Source: Bdellovibrio sp. | Lineage (GTDB): Bacteria > Bdellovibrionota > Bdellovibrionia > Bdellovibrionales > Bdellovibrionaceae | Direction of reading: 5' to 3' | DNA: 52,447 nucleotides | Assembly (NCBI GenBank): GCA_014378765.1 | Contig: JACMNA010000112.1 | Location: forward strand, 1-52,447 | The notes under the pieces: model-generated | Seen by the model: only the letters and a program-made list of their open reading frames with translations | What the model was told of the DNA's origin: nothing | Databases searched by the model: none | Made by a program: the position numbers and the translations under genes | Shown: positions 41,261-49,461 of the stretch, one piece after another | Layout of the letters: each line of letters begins with the position of its first letter | How positions within the stretch are numbered: the stretch's first letter is position 1

Positions 41261-42072
41261 TGAAAAATAAAAGTTTCGTTATTGGAATGGTTTTATTTTT
41301 ATTTTTCGTCATCATGGCAGCCATTTCTTTAGTTTGGACGCCGTATAGTTACCAAGAAGTTTTTGAGGGTGCCGCGCTGTTAAAGCCTTCCGCGCGTTTT
41401 CTATTGGGCACGGATGACTTGGGTCGCGATTTATTAAGTCGCCTGATGGTTGGTGCTCAGCTTTCATTGGGCATTGGCGTTTTAGTCGGTGGATTCTCGG
41501 TTGTTATCGGTGCCAGTTTAGGAATTATTTCAGCTTACTATGGTAAAAAGTTTGATCAGACGATGGTGCAAATCATGAGCGCCATTCAGGCCTTGCCGAG
41601 TTTGCTTTTAGCTTTATTCGTTGTGGCAATTTTAGGGCCCGGAATTTTCAATACGATCTTAAGCGTGACGTTAGTTTCAATTCCGGTCATGTTTCGATTA
41701 GTTCGCAGCGCAGGCTTAGTTGAAGGCAGCAAAGACTATATCGTAGCGGCAAAGGCCGTCGGGGCCTCTGATTATAGAATTATTAAATCTCATTTATTTC
41801 CAAATTGTATTACGCCCATCTTAGTTCAATCAGCCGTTTGCTGTAGTGAAGCCATTTTAAATACGGCCGCGCTTGGATTTTTAGGTTTAGGTATTCCGGC
41901 TCCGTATCCAGAATGGGGAACGATGCTCAGTGATTCAAAAAATTTAATTGAAACCGCCCCGCAGTTGATGACTATTCCCGGACTTTGTTTATTATTACTA
42001 ATCTTATCTACCCAATTAATAAGTGATGGTCTGCGTGACCAGTTAGATCCTAAGCTGCGCGGTCGCTCTTAG
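41257..42072 (+). CDS. dppC: dipeptide ABC transporter permease DppC
   Basis: The 271-residue permease has about six transmembrane helices. The family's periplasmic stretch FLLGTDDLGRDLLSRLMVGAQ is present, and the EAA-type loop is DYIVAAKAVGASDYRIIKSHLFPN. It pairs with DppB. The ATG overlaps the dppB stop by four bases. The ATPase genes dppD and dppF do not follow; a minus-strand PilZ gene overlaps its 3' end by 23 bases, so the ATPases must be shared or encoded elsewhere. Confidence 0.92.
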   Translation: MMKNKSFVIGMVLFLFFVIMAAISLVWTPYSYQEVFEGAALLKPSARFLLGTDDLGRDLLSRLMVGAQLSLGIGVLVGGFSVVIGASLGIISAYYGKKFDQTMVQIMSAIQALPSLLLALFVVAILGPGIFNTILSVTLVSIPVMFRLVRSAGLVEGSKDYIVAAKAVGASDYRIIKSHLFPNCITPILVQSAVCCSEAILNTAALGFLGLGIPAPYPEWGTMLSDSKNLIETAPQLMTIPGLCLLLLILSTQLISDGLRDQLDPKLRGRS

Positions 42073-42343
42073 ATTCAATAGCAATAAATTGCGCGCCTAC
42101 AAAAAAGTTATTACCTTTAATTAACCGTGAATGCTTAACGTAAGATTTCATGCGGATGAAAAGCCCTTGCTCATTCTTGTAAATAACCGAGATGAACGTT
42201 TTCGGCGGAATACTCTTCGAGCAAACGAAGCCAATCCCCATTTGAGAAAAGTCATAAATAAATATCTGTGTCTTATTGTTAGAATCAATTAGTTGGGCGT
42301 AAGAGTGCAGAATGATACGAGGAAATTTACGCGTTTGTTGCAT
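42050..42343 (-). CDS. PilZ-domain protein (cyclic di-GMP receptor type)
   Basis: The 97-residue protein is a single PilZ domain. Both ligand motifs are intact: RKFPR at 5-9 (RxxxR) and DFSQMG at 31-36 (D/NxSxxG), so it should bind cyclic di-GMP. Stand-alone PilZ proteins act as adaptors for motility, exopolysaccharide or, in predatory relatives, life-cycle switches; which applies here is unknown. It lies downstream of the isocitrate dehydrogenase gene, with an inverted repeat between them. Confidence 0.88.
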   Translation of the reverse strand: MQQTRKFPRIILHSYAQLIDSNNKTQIFIYDFSQMGIGFVCSKSIPPKTFISVIYKNEQGLFIRMKSYVKHSRLIKGNNFFVGAQFIAIESKSDRAA

Positions 42344-42412
42344 TATGATTTGAATTGCAAAGCGAGGGCCCTGGCCAGGGAATGCCTAGTGGGCGTCACT
42401 GTCTAAGAAGTA

Positions 42413-42447
42413 GAGAGTAGTTGTCACATTTGACAGAACGTACTCTC
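42413..42447 (-). promoter_or_regulatory. inverted repeat between icd and the PilZ gene
   Basis: GAGAGTA (42413-42419) and TACTCTC (42441-42447) enclose TGTCA-CATT-TGACA (42422-42435). As RNA on the minus strand this is a hairpin just after the icd stop, but it lacks a T-run. As DNA, the inner part is a 5-4-5 dyad like CRP/FNR-family operators, placed about 80 bp before the PilZ start. Which reading is right is open. Confidence 0.4.
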
Positions 42448-42457
42448 AAAAACAGAA

Positions 42458-43684
42458 TTACATCGTCATCGCTTTTTTAAGATTAGAGTCAATCGCATCT
42501 AAGAACGGCTCGGTATTTAAATATTTATCGGCCGTAACTTTTTCTCCGTAAATACAAACCGCTAGGTCTTTAGTCATTTTTCCGGATTCAACGGTTTCGA
42601 CGCAGACTTTTTCTAAAGTTTTACAGAATCGATCTAAAGCCGGATTGTTATCAAGCTTTGCTCGGTGTTCTAAACCGCGCGTCCATGCAAAAATTGATGC
42701 GATGGGGTTGGTTGAAGTGGGCTTACCCTGTTGGTGCATACGGAAGTGACGAGTCACCGTGCCGTGCGCGGCTTCAGATTCCATCGTTTTGCCGTCTGGC
42801 GTGACTAATACTGACGTCATTAAGCCTAATGAACCAAAGCCTTGCGCGACTGTATCTGATTGAACGTCGCCGTCGTAGTTTTTGCAGGCCCATACAAAGT
42901 TACCGTTCCATTTAAGCGCACTGGCCACCATGTCATCGATGAGGCGGTGTTCATAAGTGATTCCGGCCGCTTCGTATTTTGCTTTGAATTCCTTTTGGTA
43001 GATGTCTTCGAAAATATCTTTGAAACGTCCATCGTATTTTTTTAGGATGGTGTTTTTAGTAGAAAGATACAGAGGCCATTTTTTTAGTAAGGCCGTGTTC
43101 AAACAAGAGCGCGCGAATCCCATGATTGATTCGTCGGTATTGTACATTGCTAAAGCTACGCCATCGCCCTTGAAATTATAAACTTCGTGCGAAATTTTTT
43201 GCCCGTCTTTGCCTTCGAAAGTAATAGTTAATTTACCTTCGCCTTTGGTTACGAAATCAGTTGCGCGGTACTGGTCACCAAACGCGTGACGACCGATACA
43301 AATTGGCGCCGTCCAGTTAGAAACTAGGCGGGGAACATTTTTACAAATAATCGGTTCACGAAAGACGGTGCCGTCTAAAATATTACGAATGGTGCCGTTT
43401 GGTGATTTCCACATTTGTTTGAGGTTAAATTCTTTAACCCGGGCCTCGTCGGGCGTGATTGTTGCGCACTTAATTCCGACGTTGTACTTTTTGATGGCTT
43501 CGGCTGCATCGACCGTGACTTGATCGTTGGTTTGGTCGCGGTACTCCATGCCTAGGTCGAAATACTTAATTTCAAGATCTAGATAGGGAAGAATTAATTT
43601 GTCTTTAATAAATTTCCAGATAATTCGAGTCATTTCATCGCCATCAAGTTCAACAACGGGATGAGCCACTTTAATTTTTTGCAC
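42458..43684 (-). CDS. icd: NADP-dependent isocitrate dehydrogenase (eukaryote-like dimeric type)
   Basis: The 408-residue enzyme converts isocitrate to 2-oxoglutarate, making NADPH. Its sequence follows the type II, mitochondrial/cytosolic-like subfamily rather than E. coli Icd: [13 protein letters not shown] at the start, [19 protein letters not shown] (substrate loop), and [11 protein letters not shown] with [12 protein letters not shown] (cofactor region). Length agrees. The start is GTG at 43682-43684 with AAGGA six bases upstream. It diverges from the aromatic operon, about 115 bases away. Confidence 0.94.
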   Translation of the reverse strand: MQKIKVAHPVVELDGDEMTRIIWKFIKDKLILPYLDLEIKYFDLGMEYRDQTNDQVTVDAAEAIKKYNVGIKCATITPDEARVKEFNLKQMWKSPNGTIRNILDGTVFREPIICKNVPRLVSNWTAPICIGRHAFGDQYRATDFVTKGEGKLTITFEGKDGQKISHEVYNFKGDGVALAMYNTDESIMGFARSCLNTALLKKWPLYLSTKNTILKKYDGRFKDIFEDIYQKEFKAKYEAAGITYEHRLIDDMVASALKWNGNFVWACKNYDGDVQSDTVAQGFGSLGLMTSVLVTPDGKTMESEAAHGTVTRHFRMHQQGKPTSTNPIASIFAWTRGLEHRAKLDNNPALDRFCKTLEKVCVETVESGKMTKDLAVCIYGEKVTADKYLNTEPFLDAIDSNLKKAMTM

Positions 43685-43800
43685 GGGTGATCCTTTCGGG
43701 AAAGAGCGTTTTCAAAACCACTGCTAGTCTAAGGCCTTTTAGGGGCGTGAAGCACGGCCTAATGCTTGATATCATTGAAGTTTAGGTCTAGTTTAGGTGT

Positions 43801-44832
43801 GTGCAAAAAACCGAAGTTTTTTATCCTTCAAAGCTGCCACCCAGAAACACATTTCCGCAAGAAAGTGTGCTTTTTTATGATTCAATTTTAAATAAAAATG
43901 CAGCGTTTAAGGCGTGGTCAAAAAAATTTGAATTTCAACTGGCTTTAAAATCAGGCGAATCACTGAAAACAATAAATTCTTTTTCAGAAGTCCTTACAAA
44001 ACTTTCGAAGTTAGCAGTGCCGTCGACCCCGCGGCTTACCTTTATTGCGGTTGGCGGCGGAAGCGTAGGAGATTTTGTGGGCTTTTTAGCAAGCGTTTAT
44101 CTGCGTGGTCGCGCTTTAATTCAAATTCCCTCGACGTGGTTGGCGGCTTTTGATTCGGCCCACGGGGGTAAGAATGGACTTAATTTACTAGGGCAAAAAA
44201 ACCAATTGGGTACTTTCCATTCACCTGAAAAAGTTTATTTGGTGAAAGAGCTTTTAGTTTCGCAGCCGAGTGCCCGAATGGTTGAAGCCTTAGGGGAAGT
44301 TATTAAAATTGCAATTATTGGCCAGCCTCGCATCTTTTCCGTTCTTGAGAAGAATATTTTTAAGTTGAATGCTAAGCATTTAATTGAAATTTTACCTGCG
44401 GCCGTACAAGCGAAATACAAAATAGTTGGTCTGGACCCTTATGAAAAAAGCGGCGTACGCCGAGTTTTAAATTTGGGGCATACAATGGGTCACGTATTTG
44501 AATCACATTTTGGTTGGCCCCACGGAATTTGCATTTTATTAGGTACTTTATTTTCAGTTCGATGGAGTTATCACTTAGGTTGTTTGTCGACTAGAGATTA
44601 CATTCGAATTTCAAACTTAATCGAGTCTGCATACACCTCAATAAACTTAAATGAGGATTTAGCCGGTGTGACTGAAGCCCAAATTAAGACGGCGCTGTTT
44701 AAAGATAAGAAACGAACTTCCTCAAGCCAGATCGATTTTATTTTTATTAAAAAAGTAGGGTCGGTGACGCGTAAAAAAGTTAGCGTCGATGAAATTCTGG
44801 CCGAAATTCACCGTCAAAAGACGGAGTACTAA
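43801..44832 (+). CDS. aroB: 3-dehydroquinate synthase
   Basis: The 343-residue enzyme performs the second shikimate step (DAHP to 3-dehydroquinate). Its signatures are AVGGGSVGDFVGFLASVYLRG, PSTWLAAFDSAHGGKNGLN (usual form PTTLLAQVDSSVGGK, so some sites vary), EALGEVIKIA, and the zinc/NAD site LNLGHTMGHVFESHFGWPHG. The start is GTG; two GTTTAGGT copies (43780-43787, 43791-43798) sit just before it. Its TAA overlaps the aroA ATG by one base. It is the first member of an operon in AROM domain order. Confidence 0.92.
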   Translation: MQKTEVFYPSKLPPRNTFPQESVLFYDSILNKNAAFKAWSKKFEFQLALKSGESLKTINSFSEVLTKLSKLAVPSTPRLTFIAVGGGSVGDFVGFLASVYLRGRALIQIPSTWLAAFDSAHGGKNGLNLLGQKNQLGTFHSPEKVYLVKELLVSQPSARMVEALGEVIKIAIIGQPRIFSVLEKNIFKLNAKHLIEILPAAVQAKYKIVGLDPYEKSGVRRVLNLGHTMGHVFESHFGWPHGICILLGTLFSVRWSYHLGCLSTRDYIRISNLIESAYTSINLNEDLAGVTEAQIKTALFKDKKRTSSSQIDFIFIKKVGSVTRKKVSVDEILAEIHRQKTEY

Positions 44833-46013
44833 TGTTTCAATTTAAGGGCACGTTAGCGGCTTCGAAGTCTTGGGTGAATCGCGCGCTAATTCTTCAACAT
44901 TTTAATTCAGGGCTTCATTGGACGGGCATTTCTAGCGCCGAAGATGTTCAAGTGCTAAAAAAAGCCCTTCATCAATTTCCGATGCAGAAGACGTATCACC
45001 TGGGCCAAGGCGGCACGTCTTTTCGATTTTTTTGTTTTTTAGCCTCGCGCTATCCAGGTGAATGGTTTATTCAAGGCGACGCGCGACTGCTTGAACGTCC
45101 TCAATTAGAAATTAAATTTTTGCTAGAACAGCTTGGTGTGCAAGTCGATTTTAAATCTGACGGAGTCAGAATTCTTTCAAGGGGTTGGCAGCCAGTAGCC
45201 GAACTTAGCTGTGAAGGTCAAAAGTCGAGTCAATTTATTTCGGGGCTTTTACTAAGCGCGTGCCAACTTGATTTTGATTTCAAACTTGTTGTGCAAAAAC
45301 CAATCGTCTCTAAAGACTATCTATTGATGACTTTGCATTTTCTTCAGCAAACGGGAATCACTGTAGGTGTCGAAGAGACTTCTGGTTCGTTGGTCATTCG
45401 CATTCCAAAAAATCAAAAGCCTCAATCGACTAGCTTGCACGCTGAGTTAGATATCAGCTCAGCTTTTTCGCTTATTGCGGCCGGACTTATTGATGGCGAA
45501 GTGACAATTGAAAATTGGATAGCTGATTCAGTTCAACCTGATAAACTTTTTTTAGATATTTTTCGGCAGATGCGCATAGACTACGAGATTACGGATAAAA
45601 CTTTTTTTATTCAGAAACAAAGTAACTGGCTAGGTTGCGATGTGAATTTAGACTCGGCCCCCGATTTGTTCCCGGTTCTAGCGGTACTTTGTGCGCTATC
45701 AGAGGGCCCTTCATTTTTACGTGGAGCTTCGCAGTTAAAATTTAAAGAATCAGATCGGCTGCAAAAAACGGATGAGCTTTTATCACTAGCCGGATTTGAA
45801 ACTGAAATTTTAGATGATGCTTACTTAATCCACGGAAAAACGTTAGCGAATCCAGTGCGAATGCCTTTTCAATTTGATCCTGATCATGATCACCGCATGG
45901 CGATGGCGGCGGGGCTTTTGAAATTAGCCGATTATCCTATTCAAATTTTTACACCAGAAGTTGTCAAAAAAAGTTATCCTCACTTTTGGAGTGATATTGG
46001 GCTGCAGCCATGA
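44832..46013 (+). CDS. aroA: 3-phosphoshikimate 1-carboxyvinyltransferase (EPSP synthase)
   Basis: The 393-residue enzyme joins phosphoenolpyruvate to shikimate-3-phosphate. It has the N-terminal SKSWVNRALIL site, QGGTSFRFF with LERPQ, the KFKESDRL loop, and the C-terminal DHRMAMA, then VKKSYPHFW. It is a little short (usual ~430), mainly in loops. Translation is coupled at both ends: TAATG with aroB and ATGA with the fusion gene. The sequence form cannot be assigned to class I or II by eye. Confidence 0.93.
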   Translation: MFQFKGTLAASKSWVNRALILQHFNSGLHWTGISSAEDVQVLKKALHQFPMQKTYHLGQGGTSFRFFCFLASRYPGEWFIQGDARLLERPQLEIKFLLEQLGVQVDFKSDGVRILSRGWQPVAELSCEGQKSSQFISGLLLSACQLDFDFKLVVQKPIVSKDYLLMTLHFLQQTGITVGVEETSGSLVIRIPKNQKPQSTSLHAELDISSAFSLIAAGLIDGEVTIENWIADSVQPDKLFLDIFRQMRIDYEITDKTFFIQKQSNWLGCDVNLDSAPDLFPVLAVLCALSEGPSFLRGASQLKFKESDRLQKTDELLSLAGFETEILDDAYLIHGKTLANPVRMPFQFDPDHDHRMAMAAGLLKLADYPIQIFTPEVVKKSYPHFWSDIGLQP

Positions 46014-47737
46014 AGCGAATATTTATTGGCCATCGGGGCAGTGGTAAATCAAGTTTGTTGCACAGACATCAAATTTATTTTAGCGATATTCCCCATTTTG
46101 ATTTAGATCGAGAAATAGAAACAGCAACCGGCTTAAGTATTTCAGAAATATTTTCTAAGCAGGGTGAAGCGCGCTTTCGTGAGTTAGAAATATCAACCTA
46201 TGAAGCGCTAACTAACAGTAACTTTAGTTACGCGATTGCCGTCGGTGCCGGCTTTACAATCAAGGCCATCAAAGAGTCAGATGAAGTTGTTTACGTTTCG
46301 CGAATCACCGACATTGACGGTCGACTTTTTCTAAGTCGTCCACGGCTAAACAAGAATCAATCACCACTGGAAGAGTACAAACAGCGTTATCAAGAGCGCG
46401 ATTCACAATATTTAAAACGTTCACAGAAAATATACTTTCTGCCAGAAGGCTTAGATTATGCTTCGCCGTTAGAAAAGCGGTTACTTGAAGATGATTTTAA
46501 AATTAATGACGCCGTTTATACGCTGACTGAAGGTGAAGTTAAATCGATTGAATCACTGATGAAGTGCTATTTGCACATTGAATTAAGAACCGACTTAATT
46601 TCATCAGCGACAATTGAAATGCTGATTCAAAAATACACTCAGTTTAATTGGCTGGTCTCATTTAGAAATAAAAACACTGTGAAGCTTGGATTAAATGTAA
46701 TGGTCGATTGGGATACCGCTTTGGGCGAACGTCCTCAAACGTTATTGGCCACTTCACAAATTATTATTTCATCGCATTCGGATGCCATTGATCATGGAAT
46801 AGATAAGTTGAGTCTAGCCTCGAAAGCTCATCTAAAACTGAGTCCATTAGTGGCAAATTTTAACGAATTAAGAACTGGCTACGAGTGGCAACAAAAAGAT
46901 CCCCAAAACCGAAGCTTTCTGCCACGATCAAAAGAGGGCCGGTGGATTTGGTACCGACAATTCGCTAAGTATTTACAGAAGCTAAATTTTATCAAAAATT
47001 ATACTTTGATGCCCGACCAACCAACCACATTTGAATGGCTGGCATTACCGCAAGAGCGCCCTCACGCCTGGGCGGCGGTGCTGGGGCAACCCATTCACTT
47101 TTCAAGAACGCCGGTGATTCACAAAAAATATTTTGCATTAAAGAAAACATTCGTTACTAAAATAAATATTTCAAGCGAAGAATTAAAAAAAAATCTTTCA
47201 TGGCTGGCCACATTGAATTTAACTTACGTTGCGGTGACCTCTCCTCTGAAAGAAACGGCCTACGAAATTGCAAACACCCGTACCGAAGTTGCCATGCAAG
47301 TGAAAGCCGTCAACACTCTCTATATTAAAAAGGGTCAAATCGACGGCCACAATACCGATGTTGATGGTTTTAAATCTCTCGTAAAAAACATTGCCCACTT
47401 CGAGCACGTCGCGGTCTGGGGCGGGGGCGGAACCCTGAAAGTTATTTTTTCGGTGCTGCCTGAGGCCTTTTATTTTTCTAGTCAAACGGCTCATGAACGA
47501 AGTGCACGGGCTTTTGATCCAAATATTTTTAAAATTTTAATTTGGGCCGCACCCCGTAGTGTGAATACAGTTTTTCCGGCCAAAGAGTTCGGCTTTTCTG
47601 AAGTCATTGACCTTAACTACGTCGAAAACTCGATGGGCTTAGAATATGCAATGGATCGAAATTTAAAATACACTTCAGGATTAGAAATGTTTCGCGAACA
47701 GGCCCTTAAGCAACAAGAGTATTGGAGTTCAAAGTGA
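46010..47737 (+). CDS. trifunctional shikimate kinase / 3-dehydroquinate dehydratase / shikimate dehydrogenase fusion
   Basis: This 575-residue protein joins three enzymes. Residues 1-165 are shikimate kinase: Walker A GHRGSGKS (7-14), D31/D33, R57 (EARFRELE). Residues about 186-345 are a compact type I dehydroquinase: E191/R193/D195 (ELRTD), H256 (ISSHSD) and the Schiff-base lysine candidate K276 (HLKLSP). Residues about 355-575 are shikimate dehydrogenase: GQPIHFSRTP, catalytic K414 (SPLKE), D450 (HNTD), and NADP loop WGGGGTLK. The dehydroquinase part is shorter than usual (~160 against ~220-250) and is the least certain. With aroB and aroA in front, the domain order equals eukaryotic AROM. 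Confidence 0.88.
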   Translation: MKRIFIGHRGSGKSSLLHRHQIYFSDIPHFDLDREIETATGLSISEIFSKQGEARFRELEISTYEALTNSNFSYAIAVGAGFTIKAIKESDEVVYVSRITDIDGRLFLSRPRLNKNQSPLEEYKQRYQERDSQYLKRSQKIYFLPEGLDYASPLEKRLLEDDFKINDAVYTLTEGEVKSIESLMKCYLHIELRTDLISSATIEMLIQKYTQFNWLVSFRNKNTVKLGLNVMVDWDTALGERPQTLLATSQIIISSHSDAIDHGIDKLSLASKAHLKLSPLVANFNELRTGYEWQQKDPQNRSFLPRSKEGRWIWYRQFAKYLQKLNFIKNYTLMPDQPTTFEWLALPQERPHAWAAVLGQPIHFSRTPVIHKKYFALKKTFVTKINISSEELKKNLSWLATLNLTYVAVTSPLKETAYEIANTRTEVAMQVKAVNTLYIKKGQIDGHNTDVDGFKSLVKNIAHFEHVAVWGGGGTLKVIFSVLPEAFYFSSQTAHERSARAFDPNIFKILIWAAPRSVNTVFPAKEFGFSEVIDLNYVENSMGLEYAMDRNLKYTSGLEMFREQALKQQEYWSSK

Positions 47738-48753
47738 GCGCAAATTCATTTGGTCAAATTTTAAAAATTACCACATTTGGCGAAAGCCATGGGCCCGCTT
47801 TAGGCGTCGTCATTGACGGGTGCCCCTCTGGAGTTGAATTTAGCCACGACTTGCTAACGGCGAACTTAGAGCGTCGTAAGCCCGGCCAAAGCTCGGTCAC
47901 AACGGCGCGCCAAGAGGCCGATCAGGCCGAAGTGTTAAGCGGGGTTTTTGAGAATAAAACTTTAGGTACCCCAATCTGCATTATCGTAAAAAATCAAGAT
48001 GCCGATTCGAAAGCCTACGAGGCCATTAAGAGTCAGCCCCGCATTGGCCACGCCGATGACACGTGGAAATTAAAATTCGGTCATGTTGATCACCGTGGCG
48101 GCGGTCGCTCTTCAGGCCGCGAGACCCTTTGCCGTGTGATTGCGGGATCGGTCGCGCAAATGATCTGCGAAAAATTGCGCCCAGAAATTAAAGTGCGAGG
48201 GTACGCAAAGCAAATTGCCAACTTTATTTTAACACCCGAAGAATCGGAAAATGTTTGGCACACCAACATCGATAACTTTAAAACCCGCTTTCCTTCACAG
48301 CGTGAGAACGAAGTGGTCGCACTACTTGAAAAGGCAAAAGCTGAAGGCGAAAGTTTCGGTGGTGTAATTGAAGTAAAAATAAATAATATTACGGCAGGCC
48401 TTGGTCAGCCAGTGTTTCATAAGTTTAAAGCTGATTTAGGCTTTGCGATGATGAGTCTTGGCGCCGTATCCGCATTTGAAATCGGAGAAGGCTTCGCCAG
48501 TTCACAAAAACAAGGAACAGAATTTCATTCACATCTTAGCGGCGCTCAATACGGCGGTATCCGCGGAGGAATCACGACCGGTGAAACAATCGATTTCAGA
48601 GTAGGATTTAAACCAACCTCATCAATTAAAGACTTGGCTAAGAAAGGTCGACACGATCCGTGTATTGTACCGAGAGCTGTTCCGGTTGTTGAGGCCATGA
48701 CTTGGATATTAATTGCGGACCATTTGCTTTGGACCCGTCTTGATCGAATTTAA
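47734..48753 (+). CDS. aroC: chorismate synthase
   Basis: The GTG at 47734, with GGAG at 47724-47727, overlaps the fusion gene by four bases (GTGA) and gives 339 residues beginning SANSFGQILKITTFGESHG, as in other AroC proteins. The FMN/EPSP-binding segments are present: TTFGESHGPALG, HVDHRGGGRSSGRET and GGITTGETIDFRVGFKP. The upstream TTG at 47722 would add four residues without support. The enzyme makes chorismate, the branch point used by the menaquinone genes beyond. Its TAA directly abuts the menG stop. Confidence 0.95.
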   Translation: MSANSFGQILKITTFGESHGPALGVVIDGCPSGVEFSHDLLTANLERRKPGQSSVTTARQEADQAEVLSGVFENKTLGTPICIIVKNQDADSKAYEAIKSQPRIGHADDTWKLKFGHVDHRGGGRSSGRETLCRVIAGSVAQMICEKLRPEIKVRGYAKQIANFILTPEESENVWHTNIDNFKTRFPSQRENEVVALLEKAKAEGESFGGVIEVKINNITAGLGQPVFHKFKADLGFAMMSLGAVSAFEIGEGFASSQKQGTEFHSHLSGAQYGGIRGGITTGETIDFRVGFKPTSSIKDLAKKGRHDPCIVPRAVPVVEAMTWILIADHLLWTRLDRI

Positions 48754-49461
48754 TTATTTGACGATACCCGTGTAAATGTAAGCGATACCAAAACTGACCG
48801 GCGTGTAAGTCATTTCGCTAAAGCAATCAGCTTTTTTCATTAAAGAAATAAAACCTTCACGACAAGGAAAATGCGCCGAAGATGTTTGTAAGTATTCATA
48901 GGCTTCTTTTTGGCCGGTGATCATTCCACCCAGTACGGGTAAAACTTTTTCAGAATAAAATTTGTACATGTGTTTCACTACGGGAGTTCGCATTTGCCCA
49001 AACTCTAGAACCATGATCCGTCCACCCGGTTTACAAACGCGAGCCATTTCTTGCAGCGCCTTCACCGGGTCACCGACGTTACGAATACCAAATGAAATAC
49101 TGACGATATCAAACTGATGATCAGAATATTGCAACTGAGTAACATCGGCTTGCTCAAATTGAACTTCTAAATTTTTCTTTTTAGCTTTTGCGGGCGCCGT
49201 GGTTAACATGGCCGGGCAAAAATCAGTGCCAATTACTTTTCCGGTGGTACCAACAGATTTTTTAAATTCAATCGCTAAATCGCCAGTGCCTGTCGCGCAA
49301 TCTAGAACTCGTTGGCCTGGTTGAGCTTCAGAAAGTTGAACTAATTTTTTTCGCCAAAGGTGATGAATGCCAACCGATAAAACCGAATTGGCTTTATCAT
49401 ATTCAGCCGCCACTTTAGAAAACATCGATCTAATAATTTCTGGATTTGGTGATGAACTCAT
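48754..49461 (-). CDS. menG: demethylmenaquinone/ubiquinone-pathway C-methyltransferase
   Basis: The 235-residue class I methyltransferase uses S-adenosylmethionine, bound at VLDCATGTGDLAIEF. The family signature NVGDPVKALQEMARVCKPGGR is present. UbiE/MenG enzymes methylate the ring of demethylmenaquinone (and of the ubiquinone precursor in some species). Given menF and menD nearby, the menaquinone role is likely; UbiE is an equally valid name. The ATG overlaps the DAHP synthase stop by four bases (ATGA), so the two are an operon. Confidence 0.9.
   Translation of the reverse strand: MSSSPNPEIIRSMFSKVAAEYDKANSVLSVGIHHLWRKKLVQLSEAQPGQRVLDCATGTGDLAIEFKKSVGTTGKVIGTDFCPAMLTTAPAKAKKKNLEVQFEQADVTQLQYSDHQFDIVSISFGIRNVGDPVKALQEMARVCKPGGRIMVLEFGQMRTPVVKHMYKFYSEKVLPVLGGMITGQKEAYEYLQTSSAHFPCREGFISLMKKADCFSEMTYTPVSFGIAYIYTGIVK

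Noticed and set aside
43732..43760. AGGCC/GGCCT repeat between icd and aroB as an operator
   Set aside because: Arms are only five bases and the spacing is 19, which is easily met by chance.
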